Positions 1-6,034 of a DNA stretch of 10,199 bases are shown piece by piece. Each line of letters opens with the position of its first letter. Within the stretch, counting starts at the first letter, position 1. A program made the translations under genes and the position numbers. Source of the DNA: Actinomycetota bacterium (GTDB lineage: Bacteria; Actinomycetota; Thermoleophilia; Solirubrobacterales; Solirubrobacteraceae); the NCBI GenBank assembly GCA_019348435.1, contig JAHWJM010000063.1, positions 1 to 10,199 of the forward strand, written 5' to 3'. The notes beneath the pieces are model-generated. The model was not told the origin of the DNA, did not search any database, and saw only the letters and a program-made list of their open reading frames with translations.

Positions 1-824
1 AAGCGCTCGAGCGCGAGCTCGCGCTGCGCCTGGATCTCGGTCTCGGCGTGCAGCGCCTGCTGCCCAGCGCGGCGCGGCGCCTCGAGCCGGCGCTGGCGCC
101 GACGGTCCGGCTCGCGCTCGACGTGCCCGGCGATCACTCGATCGACCCGCGCGCGCTCGTGCTCGCGCTCGCGCAGGCCGCGCGGCGCGCCGGCGTCACG
201 CTGCGCACGAGCACGAGCGTGGAGCGCGTGGACTCCCGCTCGGGAGGGATCACCGGGGTCGTCGTCGCGGGTGGAGAGCTCGTGCGCGCGGAGCGCGTCG
301 TCGTCGCGGCGGGGGCGTGGAGCGGCGCGATCGACGGGCTTCCGCGCATCCCGCTGCGCCCCGTCAAGGGCCAGATCCTGCGTCTGCGCGATCCCGCTCA
401 TCGCGGCCCGCCCGCCCTGGTGGAACGCATCGTGCGCTTCGAGGGCGGCTACCTCGTCCCGCGCGGCGACGGGCGCTACGTGCTCGGCGCGACGATGGAG
501 GAGCGCGGCTTCGACACGACCGTCACCGCCGGCGCCCTGTACGAGCTGCTGCGCGACGCGGGCGAGCTCGTTCCCGGCGTGCACGAGCTCGTCATCGAGG
601 AGGCGTCCGCGGGATTGCGCCCGGCGACGCCCGACAACGCGCCGGTGCTCGGGCCGGCCGAGGAGCTCGCCGGCCTGCACTGGGCGACCGGCCACCATCG
701 CAACGGGATCCTGCTCGCGCCGCTGACGGCCGACATCGTCGTAGACGGTCTCGCCGCCGACGGTGCCGCAGAACCCGTCGAGCCCGCCTTCGCGGCGGGC
801 CGCTTCGGCAGGGTGCCGGCATGA
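1..824 (+). CDS. thiO: Glycine oxidase ThiO, C-terminal part (5' end outside window)
   Basis: FAD-dependent oxidase of the DAO/glycine oxidase family. It oxidises glycine to dehydroglycine (iminoacetate), the C2-N unit of the thiamine thiazole ring, in the cytosol. The reading frame is open from base 3 with no need for a start, so the N-terminal FAD-binding GxGxxG region lies upstream; about 273 residues are visible. A GTG at 48 is in frame, but homology-like sequence (LERELALRLDLG) continues before it, so it is unlikely to be the start. Family-typical stretches are LEPALAP near base 90, VPGDHSIDPRAL near 125-160, the VKGQILRL strand near 365-385, and the C-terminal flavin-contact block GLRPATPDNAPVLG (612-653) followed by TGHHRNGILLAP. 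The stop overlaps the thiS start (ATGA). The adjacent thiS and thiG separate it from generic D-amino-acid oxidases. Confidence 0.92.
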   Translation, partial: ALERELALRLDLGLGVQRLLPSAARRLEPALAPTVRLALDVPGDHSIDPRALVLALAQAARRAGVTLRTSTSVERVDSRSGGITGVVVAGGELVRAERVVVAAGAWSGAIDGLPRIPLRPVKGQILRLRDPAHRGPPALVERIVRFEGGYLVPRGDGRYVLGATMEERGFDTTVTAGALYELLRDAGELVPGVHELVIEEASAGLRPATPDNAPVLGPAEELAGLHWATGHHRNGILLAPLTADIVVDGLAADGAAEPVEPAFAAGRFGRVPA

Positions 825-1020
825 TCTTCGTCAACGGCAAGCCGGTCGAGACCGCCGATCACCCGACGATCCGCGATGTCCTCGTCGAGCTCGACATCGA
901 TCCTGACGCGGCGGGGATCGCGGTGGCCGTCGATGCCGAGGTCGCCCGGCGCGGGGTCTGGCCGACGCGCACGCTCGACGAGGGCGCGCACGTCGAGATC
1001 GTCCGGGCGGTGCAGGGCGG

Positions 1021-1024
<4 letters not shown>
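821..1024 (+). CDS. thiS: Thiamine biosynthesis sulfur carrier ThiS
   Basis: A 67-residue ubiquitin-fold sulfur carrier. Its C-terminal glycine is adenylated and converted to a thiocarboxylate, which donates sulfur to ThiG for thiazole formation. The sequence begins MIFVNGKPVE, has the beta-grasp pattern ending in GAHVEIVRAVQGG, and finishes in the obligatory Gly-Gly, the modification site. Length matches the family (about 65-70 residues). ATG 821 overlaps the thiO stop and its own TGA overlaps the thiG ATG at 1021, so translation of thiO-thiS-thiG is probably coupled. The activating enzyme ThiF is not in the window; it must lie elsewhere or be replaced by a MoeB-like enzyme (inference). Confidence 0.95.
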
Positions 1025-1826
<802 letters not shown>

Positions 1827-1830
<4 letters not shown>

Positions 1831-2315
1831 CCGCAGCGGAGCGGCTCGTGGCCCGCTTCGAGGCGGCCTGGTCGGCGGCCGATCTCGCGCAGGAGCTCGC
1901 CGACACGTGCGCCGCCGACCTGCACTACGAGGATCCGCTGACCTTCAAGGGCCCGCTGCACGGACCCGCTGCGCTCGCGGAGCACGTCGGGCGGCTGCGG
2001 ATCGCCGCGCCCGACGCCCGCCTGGAGCACACCGGTTCGCGGCTGACCGACGGGCGCTTCGTCGCGGCGCCCGTGAAGCTGATCGCAACGCATTCCGGCG
2101 AGCTGGAGAGCTTTCCGGCGACCGGTCGCGGCGTCGTGGTGCAGGCGGTGCTGTACTGCGAGCTCGACGAGGCCGGGACGCGGCTGTGGCGCGTGCGGGC
2201 GTTCTTCGATCTCTACGACGCCGCGACCCAGCTCGGGGTCCTGCCCAAGCCCGGCACGCTGGGTCAGAAGGCGATGCTGCTCATGCGCGGGTTCGGCGTT
2301 CGCGCTACGCCGTGA
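1827..2315 (+). CDS. NTF2-like / SnoaL-like protein, fourth gene of the thi operon
   Basis: A 162-residue soluble protein with the pattern of small cone-shaped NTF2/SnoaL-fold proteins: an N-terminal helix (AAERLVARFEAAWSAADL), then ADLHYEDPLTFKGPLHGP, a PDARLEHTGSRLTDGRFVA strand pair, and a C-terminal sheet strand LWRVRAFFDLYD. Members of this fold act as cyclases, isomerases, hydrolases or ligand binders; no catalytic set can be fixed from sequence alone, so substrate is unknown. The chosen start is GTG 1827, overlapping the thiG TGA by four bases, with GGAG at 1814-1817 as a possible ribosome-binding site. This coupling means it is cotranscribed with thiO-thiS-thiG, but the family is not a known thiamine enzyme, so the link may be incidental. 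Its 3' end overlaps the opposing cupredoxin remnant by 11 bases. Confidence 0.8.
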
Positions 2316-2433
2316 CGATCGGGCGGCCGTCCTGGGCGGGGTGGATCGTGCAGACGTAGTCGATCGTGCCGACCTTCGTCGGCGTGTACTCGCAGGTGTC
2401 GCCGCGGTTCATCGCGGGCGACTTGAAGTGCAT
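2305..2433 (-). pseudogene. Cupredoxin C-terminal remnant
   Basis: A 42-codon frame that starts at an ATG overlapping the stop of the upstream lipoprotein ORF (TGATG) but in a different frame. Its sequence, SPAMNRGDTCEYTPTKVG then TIDYVCTIHPAQDGRPIV, is the second half of a plastocyanin/azurin-like blue-copper domain. The usual G-tf-Y-tf-G-YdY-C-iHP-G pattern is present with the Cys and the second His copper ligands (VCTIHP). The first half of the domain, with the first His ligand, is absent, and the usual Met ligand position reads Gln (HPAQDG). A complete cupredoxin needs roughly 90-100 residues, so this cannot bind type-1 copper alone. Most likely it is the tail of the lipoprotein at 2433-2612 after an internal deletion. 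An assembly error is the alternative. Confidence 0.65.
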
Positions 2434-2612
2434 CAATCGGACTCGGCCGCCTCGCCCTGCGTGCTCGTCTGCGCCTCGGGTGTCGGGTTCGTCGTCACCG
2501 TCGCGCCGTCTCCGCCGGCGTCGCGGCCCTGCGTGCTGTCATCGGCCTTTCCGCACGCACCGAGCGCGAGGGCGAGCGCGGCGCACGTCACCGCGATGGT
2601 CAGACGGGGCAT
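2433..2612 (-). CDS. Small lipoprotein, probably the N-terminus of a disrupted copper lipoprotein
   Basis: A 59-residue ORF beginning MPRLTIAVTCAALALALGAC. It has a short positively charged start, a hydrophobic core and a lipobox (LGAC, Cys20), so it should be exported and lipid-anchored after signal peptidase II cleavage. The mature part is a low-complexity, acidic, Thr/Gln/Gly-rich linker (GKADDSTQGRDAGGDG...EAAESD) with no folded domain. The ATG at 2612 has a clear Shine-Dalgarno AGGAG five bases upstream. The frame ends in TGA exactly where the out-of-frame cupredoxin tail begins. Lipobox plus linker plus cupredoxin is a familiar architecture for membrane-tethered copper proteins in Gram-positive bacteria, so I infer this was one gene. 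Whether the shortened product is still made is unknown. Confidence 0.55.
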   Translation of the reverse strand: MPRLTIAVTCAALALALGACGKADDSTQGRDAGGDGATVTTNPTPEAQTSTQGEAAESD

Positions 2613-2617
2613 GGGTT

Positions 2618-2622
2618 CTCCT
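2618..2622 (-). promoter_or_regulatory. Shine-Dalgarno site of the small lipoprotein gene
   Basis: AGGAG on the minus strand, five bases before ATG 2612. It decides that start, and it contrasts with most other starts in the window, which lack such a site. Seen directly in the sequence. Confidence 0.7.
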
Positions 2623-2642
2623 GAAGGTTCGAGTTGCGGGCG

Positions 2643-2648
2643 AGACTA
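2643..2648 (-). promoter_or_regulatory. Possible -10 element for the lipoprotein gene
   Basis: TAGTCT on the minus strand, containing the stop codon of the upstream hydrolase gene. Transcription starting about seven bases downstream would give a leader of roughly 24 bases containing the AGGAG site. The gene could equally be read through from the hydrolase gene 33 bases upstream. No convincing -35 was seen. Confidence 0.25.
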
Positions 2649-3338
2649 GCCGTACCCGCGATCCTCCTGCGGCAGGACCTCCACGATGAGCGCGGCGTGA
2701 TCGGAGAGCGTCCCGCGATCGGGCAGCACGACGGCGCCCGCCGCGCGCAGGCGGTGTCCGAGGACGTGGTCGACACCGTGGCCGCCGAGCCGCTCGAAGC
2801 CGGCCGCCGCCGGCGCGCGGACGTTGAAGTCGCCGGCCAGCAGCGCCGGAGCGCCGCGGGCCCAGCCGAGCGTCGCGGCCGCCGCGCGCGCGATGTCGGC
2901 CGCCGCGCGCTCCGGCGAGCGCACCTGGGCATGGAGGTTCGCGCACCACGGGCCGTCGCCGAGCGCCACGGCGTGGCAGACGCGGCGCTCGGGCCAGCGG
3001 CGCAGCAGCACGCTGCGGTGCTCGCTGATCCGGCCCGCTGCGCCGCCTCGGCGCACGAGGATCACGTTCGCCCCGCCGCCGTTTGACTTGATGACGTCGG
3101 GTGCGCGCCGGGCGATGAAGCGGCGCACGGCCGGCAGCGCGTTGCGCGAGGTGAGCGCGGTGCGCTGCTCGGCGTCGCAGCGCTCGGCGAGCGGCCGCGG
3201 CCACCACGGCGGCACCTCCTGCAGCAGCGCCACGTCCCACTTCCAGCCCGCGATCGCCTCGGCGAACTCGACCAGCAGCGGCCGCCCCGCGGCGGGCCTG
3301 GCGCGGCCGTGAAAGAGGTTCCAGGTCAGCAGGCGCAT
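2646..3338 (-). CDS. Endonuclease/exonuclease/phosphatase family protein
   Basis: A 230-residue protein with the full motif set of the EEP (DNase I/exonuclease III/inositol phosphatase) fold, Mg2+-dependent phosphodiester or phosphomonoester hydrolases. The motifs are LLTWNLFHGR with Asn7, LLQEV with metal-ligand Glu41, ANLHAQ with Asn134/His136, LAGDFNV with Asp170/Asn172, and VDHVL (Asp190-His191). The catalytic LSDHAAL (Asp213-His214) is near the C-terminus. No signal peptide or membrane segment is seen, so it is probably cytosolic. Substrate (DNA, RNA or a small phosphoester) cannot be told. ATG 3338 is chosen because MRLLTWN matches the family start; GTG 3341 and ATG 3347 are in-frame alternatives. 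It is divergent from argF and upstream of the lipoprotein remnant on the same strand. Confidence 0.85.
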   Translation of the reverse strand: MRLLTWNLFHGRARPAAGRPLLVEFAEAIAGWKWDVALLQEVPPWWPRPLAERCDAEQRTALTSRNALPAVRRFIARRAPDVIKSNGGGANVILVRRGGAAGRISEHRSVLLRRWPERRVCHAVALGDGPWCANLHAQVRSPERAAADIARAAAATLGWARGAPALLAGDFNVRAPAAAGFERLGGHGVDHVLGHRLRAAGAVVLPDRGTLSDHAALIVEVLPQEDRGYG

Positions 3339-3346
3339 CACGCACA

Positions 3347-3352
3347 TAGACT
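3347..3352 (+). promoter_or_regulatory. Candidate -10 element of argF (leaderless start)
   Basis: TAGACT lies seven bases before the TTG at 3360, so a transcript starting 7-8 bases after the hexamer would begin at or next to the start codon. No ribosome-binding site is visible. The same hexamer occurs before the gene at 9004. There is no clear -35 box. Confidence 0.4.
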
Positions 3353-3353
3353 G
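3348..3353 (-). promoter_or_regulatory. Candidate -10 element of the hydrolase gene, overlapping the argF -10
   Basis: On the minus strand the same bases read CAGTCT, a weaker -10 match lying six bases before GTG 3341 and nine before ATG 3338. It overlaps five bases of TAGACT on the other strand. Inferred from position only; the consensus T at the first base is missing. Confidence 0.25.
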
Positions 3354-3359
3354 CCCGTC

Positions 3360-4259
3360 TTGACGCGCCATCTGCTCACCGGAGCCGAATTGGACCGCGA
3401 CGAGCTGGGCGCGCTGCTCGATCGCGCCGACGCGCTGAAGGCTGAGCCGCTGTCCTCCCGCGCCCTGGAAGGGCGCAGCATCGCGCTCATCTTCGAGATG
3501 CACTCGACGCGCACGCGCCTCTCCTTCGAGGCCGGAATATTCGAGCTCGGCGGTCAGCCGGTCGTGCTGCGCCGAGACGAGCTGCAGCTCTCGCGCGGCG
3601 AGTCGGTCGCCGACACCGCGCGCGTGCTCTCGCGTCACATGGCGGCGATCGGCGTGCGGACGGGACCCGACGAGATGCTCGACGAGCTGGCCGAGTTTGC
3701 GTCGGTCCCGGTCTTCAACATGCTCACCGCGCGTCATCATCCCTGCCAGGCGCTCGCCGACCTCATGACGCTGCGCGAGGAGTTCGGCCGGCTCGCGGGC
3801 CTCAAGCTCGCCTACGTCGGCGACGGCAACAACGTGGCGCGCTCGCTGGCGCTGCTCGGCGCGATCGCCGGCGTGGAGGTCGCGATCGCCTCACCCGCGG
3901 AGTACACGCTGACCGACGCGCACGGCGCGACGCTCACGACCCAGCCCGCCGAGGCGGTCGCCGGTGCGCACGCCGTGTACGCCGACGTGTGGGTCAGCAT
4001 GGGCGACGAGGACAGCGCCGTCGAGCGCCGCGAGCTGCTCGCGCCCTACCGCCTCGACGACGCGCTGCTCGACCGGGCGGCGCCCGGGGCGATCGCGCTG
4101 CACTGCCTGCCCGCGCACCCCGGCGAGGAGGTCACCGCCGCGATGCTCTACGGCCCGCGCCAGCGGATCTGGGAACAGGCGGAGAACCGCCGTCACGCGC
4201 AGAAGGCCCTGCTGGAGCTGCTCGTCCGCAGCGAAGGTCGACACGCAGACAACGTCTGA
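3360..4259 (+). CDS. argF: Ornithine carbamoyltransferase ArgF
   Basis: Transfers the carbamoyl group of carbamoyl phosphate to ornithine, giving citrulline in arginine synthesis; cytosolic and normally a trimer. The 299 residues match the family length. Carbamoyl-phosphate sites are STRTR (49-53) and HPCQ (127-130, usually HPTQ). VGDGNNVARSL opens the second domain, the ornithine-loop motif SMG is at 213-215 within DVWVSMGDE, and the catalytic-Cys motif HCLPA is at 248-252. SMG separates it from aspartate and putrescine-type relatives. TTG 3360 is chosen because LTRHLLTGAEL aligns with the usual family start. GTG 3309 would add 17 residues and overlap the divergent gene, and no ATG is available. 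No other arginine genes are adjacent; the next gene is phasin-like and overlaps this stop (TGATG). Confidence 0.93.
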   Translation: MTRHLLTGAELDRDELGALLDRADALKAEPLSSRALEGRSIALIFEMHSTRTRLSFEAGIFELGGQPVVLRRDELQLSRGESVADTARVLSRHMAAIGVRTGPDEMLDELAEFASVPVFNMLTARHHPCQALADLMTLREEFGRLAGLKLAYVGDGNNVARSLALLGAIAGVEVAIASPAEYTLTDAHGATLTTQPAEAVAGAHAVYADVWVSMGDEDSAVERRELLAPYRLDDALLDRAAPGAIALHCLPAHPGEEVTAAMLYGPRQRIWEQAENRRHAQKALLELLVRSEGRHADNV

Positions 4260-4537
4260 TGGCGCTCGCCGCGCTGCGCGACGTGCTCGCCAAGGGCGTC
4301 GTGATCACGGGCGAGCGCCTGCAGGAGACGATCGACGAGACCGTCAAGCGCGGCCGCATGACGCGCCAGGACGCCGAGGATCTCGCCGGCAACCTCGTCG
4401 ACATCGCGCGCCGCCAGACGCAGGACGCGCTGGCCGACGCAGCGCACCTGCTCGGCCGCTCGGCGCAGGAGACGCGCCGCGTGACGCGCTCGCGCGCGAA
4501 GTCGGCGCTGGCGGCGATCCAGCAGCGTCTCCCGTAG
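4259..4537 (+). CDS. Short phasin-like / COG3937-type helical protein
   Basis: A 92-residue, Cys-free, strongly helical and charged protein. The N-terminal part (ALRDVLAKGVVITGERLQETIDETVKRGRMTRQDAEDLAGNL) resembles the small proteins annotated as 'polyhydroxyalkanoate synthesis regulator phasin' (COG3937), which share a KRG-x-hT-xx-(D/E)A-xx-L signature, here RGRMTRQDAEDL at residues 31-42. The rest is an amphipathic Ala/Gln/Arg-rich helix, likely coiled coil, with a basic end. In this family the annotation is weak: a role in PHA granules is not shown for most members. ATG 4259 overlaps the argF stop as TGATG, implying translational coupling. No PHA synthase is in the window, so function remains open. 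Confidence 0.75.
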   Translation: MALAALRDVLAKGVVITGERLQETIDETVKRGRMTRQDAEDLAGNLVDIARRQTQDALADAAHLLGRSAQETRRVTRSRAKSALAAIQQRLP

Positions 4538-4556
4538 CCGCGCGGCGGGCGCCACC

Positions 4557-4562
4557 TATCCT
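4557..4562 (+). promoter_or_regulatory. Candidate -10 element of the RNA methyltransferase gene
   Basis: TATCCT lies nine bases before ATG 4572 in the only gap (4538-4571) between the phasin-like gene and the methyltransferase gene. A GGGAGG lies between hexamer and start, but only three bases from the ATG, which is short for a Shine-Dalgarno pairing. A very short leader seems likelier. Confidence 0.35.
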
Positions 4563-4571
4563 GGGAGGCTC

Positions 4572-5924
4572 ATGGAAGCCTCGACCTTCACCCGGCCCGA
4601 GAAGGGCGCCGAGATCGACCTTCGCGTCGACGCGCTCGCCTACGGCGGCAACGGCATCGCGCGCATGGAGGGCTACGTCGTCTTCGTCTCCGGCGCCATC
4701 CCGGGCGACCTCGTCCGCGCGGTGGTCACGAAGCGCAAGCGCGCCTACGCCGAGGCGCGCACGGTCGAGGTGCTCGAGCCGAGCCCGGAGCGGATCGCGC
4801 CGCTCGCCGACCATCCCGGTGCGCCGTGGCAGGTGCTGCCCTACGAGCGCCAGCTCGCCGTCAAGCACGAGCAGGTGCGCGACGCGCTGACGCGGATCGG
4901 GCGCCTGGAGGGCTTTCAGCTCGACGGCATCGTCCCGGCGGTCGAGCAGTGGCGCTATCGCAACAAGCTGGAGTACTCGTTCGGCACGGCGGCGGATGGC
5001 ACGCTGATCTGCGGCTTCCACGCGCCCGGCTCATGGCACGACATCGTGCCGATCGGCGACTGCCGGCTGGCGTCCGAGCGCTCGAACGTCGCCCGCGAGC
5101 AAGTGCTGGCGTGGTGTCACGAGCAGGGCCTTGCGGCGTTCGATCGCCGCACGCACACCGGGCTGCTGCGCAACCTCGTCGTGCGCGAGGGCCGGCGCAC
5201 CGGCCAGCTGCAGGTGCGCCTCGTGACCGGGCCGGGGGACATCGACGGGCCCAGCCTGGCGACCGCAGTCGACTGCGACGGCCTGTCGTGGACGACGACC
5301 GACGCGCTCGCCGAGACGACGCAGGGCGGCGAGACGATCAAGCTCGCGGGCAACCGCACGCTCGAGGAGGAGCTCTGCGGCCTGAGCTTCTCGATCGCGC
5401 CCAATGCGTTCTTTCAGACGAACACCGAGATGGCGGAGCAGCTCTACGCCGTCGTCGGCGAGCTCGCCGACCTGCAGGGCTGGGAGCGCGTCTATGACCT
5501 GTACTGCGGGATCGGCACGGTCGGGCTGAGCCTGGCGGCGCGTGCCGGTGAGGTCTGGGGCCTGGAGATCGGCGAGCAGGCTGTTGCCAACGCGATCTCC
5601 AACGCCAAGCGCAACGGCATCGACAACGCGCGCTTCTTCGCCGGCGACGTGCGCCTGGCGCTGCGCGAGCTCGTCGAGGAGGCCGGCCGGCCGGACGTCT
5701 GCGTCATCGACCCGCCGCGCGCGGGCCTGTCGCAGAAGGTCGTGCGGCGCGTCATCGAGGCCGCGCCGCGACGGATCGTCTACATCTCCTGCAACCCGAC
5801 GACGCTGGCGCCCAACGCGGCACAGCTCGTCGAGGCCGGCTACGTGCTGCGGCGCGTCGTGCCGGTCGACATGTTCCCGCAGACGCCGCACATCGAGTGC
5901 GTCGCGCTGCTGGAGCGTGGCTGA
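4572..5924 (+). CDS. rlmD: RlmD/TrmA-family RNA (uracil-C5)-methyltransferase without Fe-S cysteines
   Basis: A SAM-dependent enzyme placing a methyl group on C5 of a uridine in 23S rRNA (RlmD/RlmCD type) or tRNA. The 450 residues are of normal length. An N-terminal TRAM RNA-binding domain spans about 10-70 (ALAYGGNGIARMEGYVVFV). The central region includes RYRNKLEYSFG. Catalytic-domain motifs are NAFFQTN (278-284), SAM motif I DLYCGIGTVG (309-318), DPPR (380-383), the nucleophile Cys407 in ISCNPTTL, and general base Glu442 in HIECVALL. Oddly, three of the four usual [4Fe-4S] cysteines are gone: residues 1-146 contain no Cys, and the site reads PLADHPGAPWQVL. Only the fourth (Cys164, GDCRLAS) appears to remain. 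The exact target uridine cannot be told from sequence. Confidence 0.88.
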   Translation: MEASTFTRPEKGAEIDLRVDALAYGGNGIARMEGYVVFVSGAIPGDLVRAVVTKRKRAYAEARTVEVLEPSPERIAPLADHPGAPWQVLPYERQLAVKHEQVRDALTRIGRLEGFQLDGIVPAVEQWRYRNKLEYSFGTAADGTLICGFHAPGSWHDIVPIGDCRLASERSNVAREQVLAWCHEQGLAAFDRRTHTGLLRNLVVREGRRTGQLQVRLVTGPGDIDGPSLATAVDCDGLSWTTTDALAETTQGGETIKLAGNRTLEEELCGLSFSIAPNAFFQTNTEMAEQLYAVVGELADLQGWERVYDLYCGIGTVGLSLAARAGEVWGLEIGEQAVANAISNAKRNGIDNARFFAGDVRLALRELVEEAGRPDVCVIDPPRAGLSQKVVRRVIEAAPRRIVYISCNPTTLAPNAAQLVEAGYVLRRVVPVDMFPQTPHIECVALLERG

Positions 5925-5954
5925 GCGTCACGTCGCCATGGGCCGATCGATGCT

Positions 5955-5960
5955 TAGCTT
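5955..5960 (+). promoter_or_regulatory. Candidate -10 element upstream of ilvA
   Basis: TAGCTT lies five bases before the ATG at 5966 that opens a 22-codon ORF leading into ilvA. Transcription from here would start at about that ATG. No clear -35 was found. Confidence 0.35.
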
Positions 5961-5965
5961 GCCCG

Positions 5966-6034
5966 ATGGCCGACGAGCAGATCTTCGGATGGCGGCTTCA
6001 GATGAGTCGCGTCGTGAGGGTGGGCGCCCGATGA
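5966..6034 (+). CDS. Putative 22-residue leader ORF overlapping the ilvA start
   Basis: ATG 5966 opens a frame encoding MADEQIFGWRLQMSRVVRVG plus Ala-Arg and ending in TGA at 6032-6034, which overlaps the ilvA ATG at 6031 (ATGA). The peptide is basic and unlike any family I recognise. The preceding TAGCTT would make its message leaderless. The exact four-base junction suggests coupling to ilvA. Against it: it is short, such frames are common in GC-rich DNA, and it has no run of Ile, Val, Leu or Thr codons expected of an attenuation leader. The region can also be read in the ilvA frame as an N-terminal extension from ATG 5938, 5950 or 5989. Confidence 0.3.
   Translation: MADEQIFGWRLQMSRVVRVGAR
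6016..6024 (+). promoter_or_regulatory. Ribosome-binding site of ilvA
   Basis: GAGGGTGGG ends six bases before ATG 6031. It favours 6031 over the upstream in-frame ATGs as the ilvA start. Seen directly. Confidence 0.5.

Noticed and set aside
3309..3359. GTG 3309 as the argF start
   Set aside because: It would add 17 residues not typical of ArgF and overlap the divergent gene by 30 bases; TTG 3360 gives the standard N-terminus. Not fully excluded, since leaderless TTG starts are uncommon.
5966..6034. Classical transcription attenuator leader for ilvA
   Set aside because: There is no run of Ile/Val/Leu/Thr codons and I see no terminator hairpin with a U-run before ilvA; only a coupling role remains possible.
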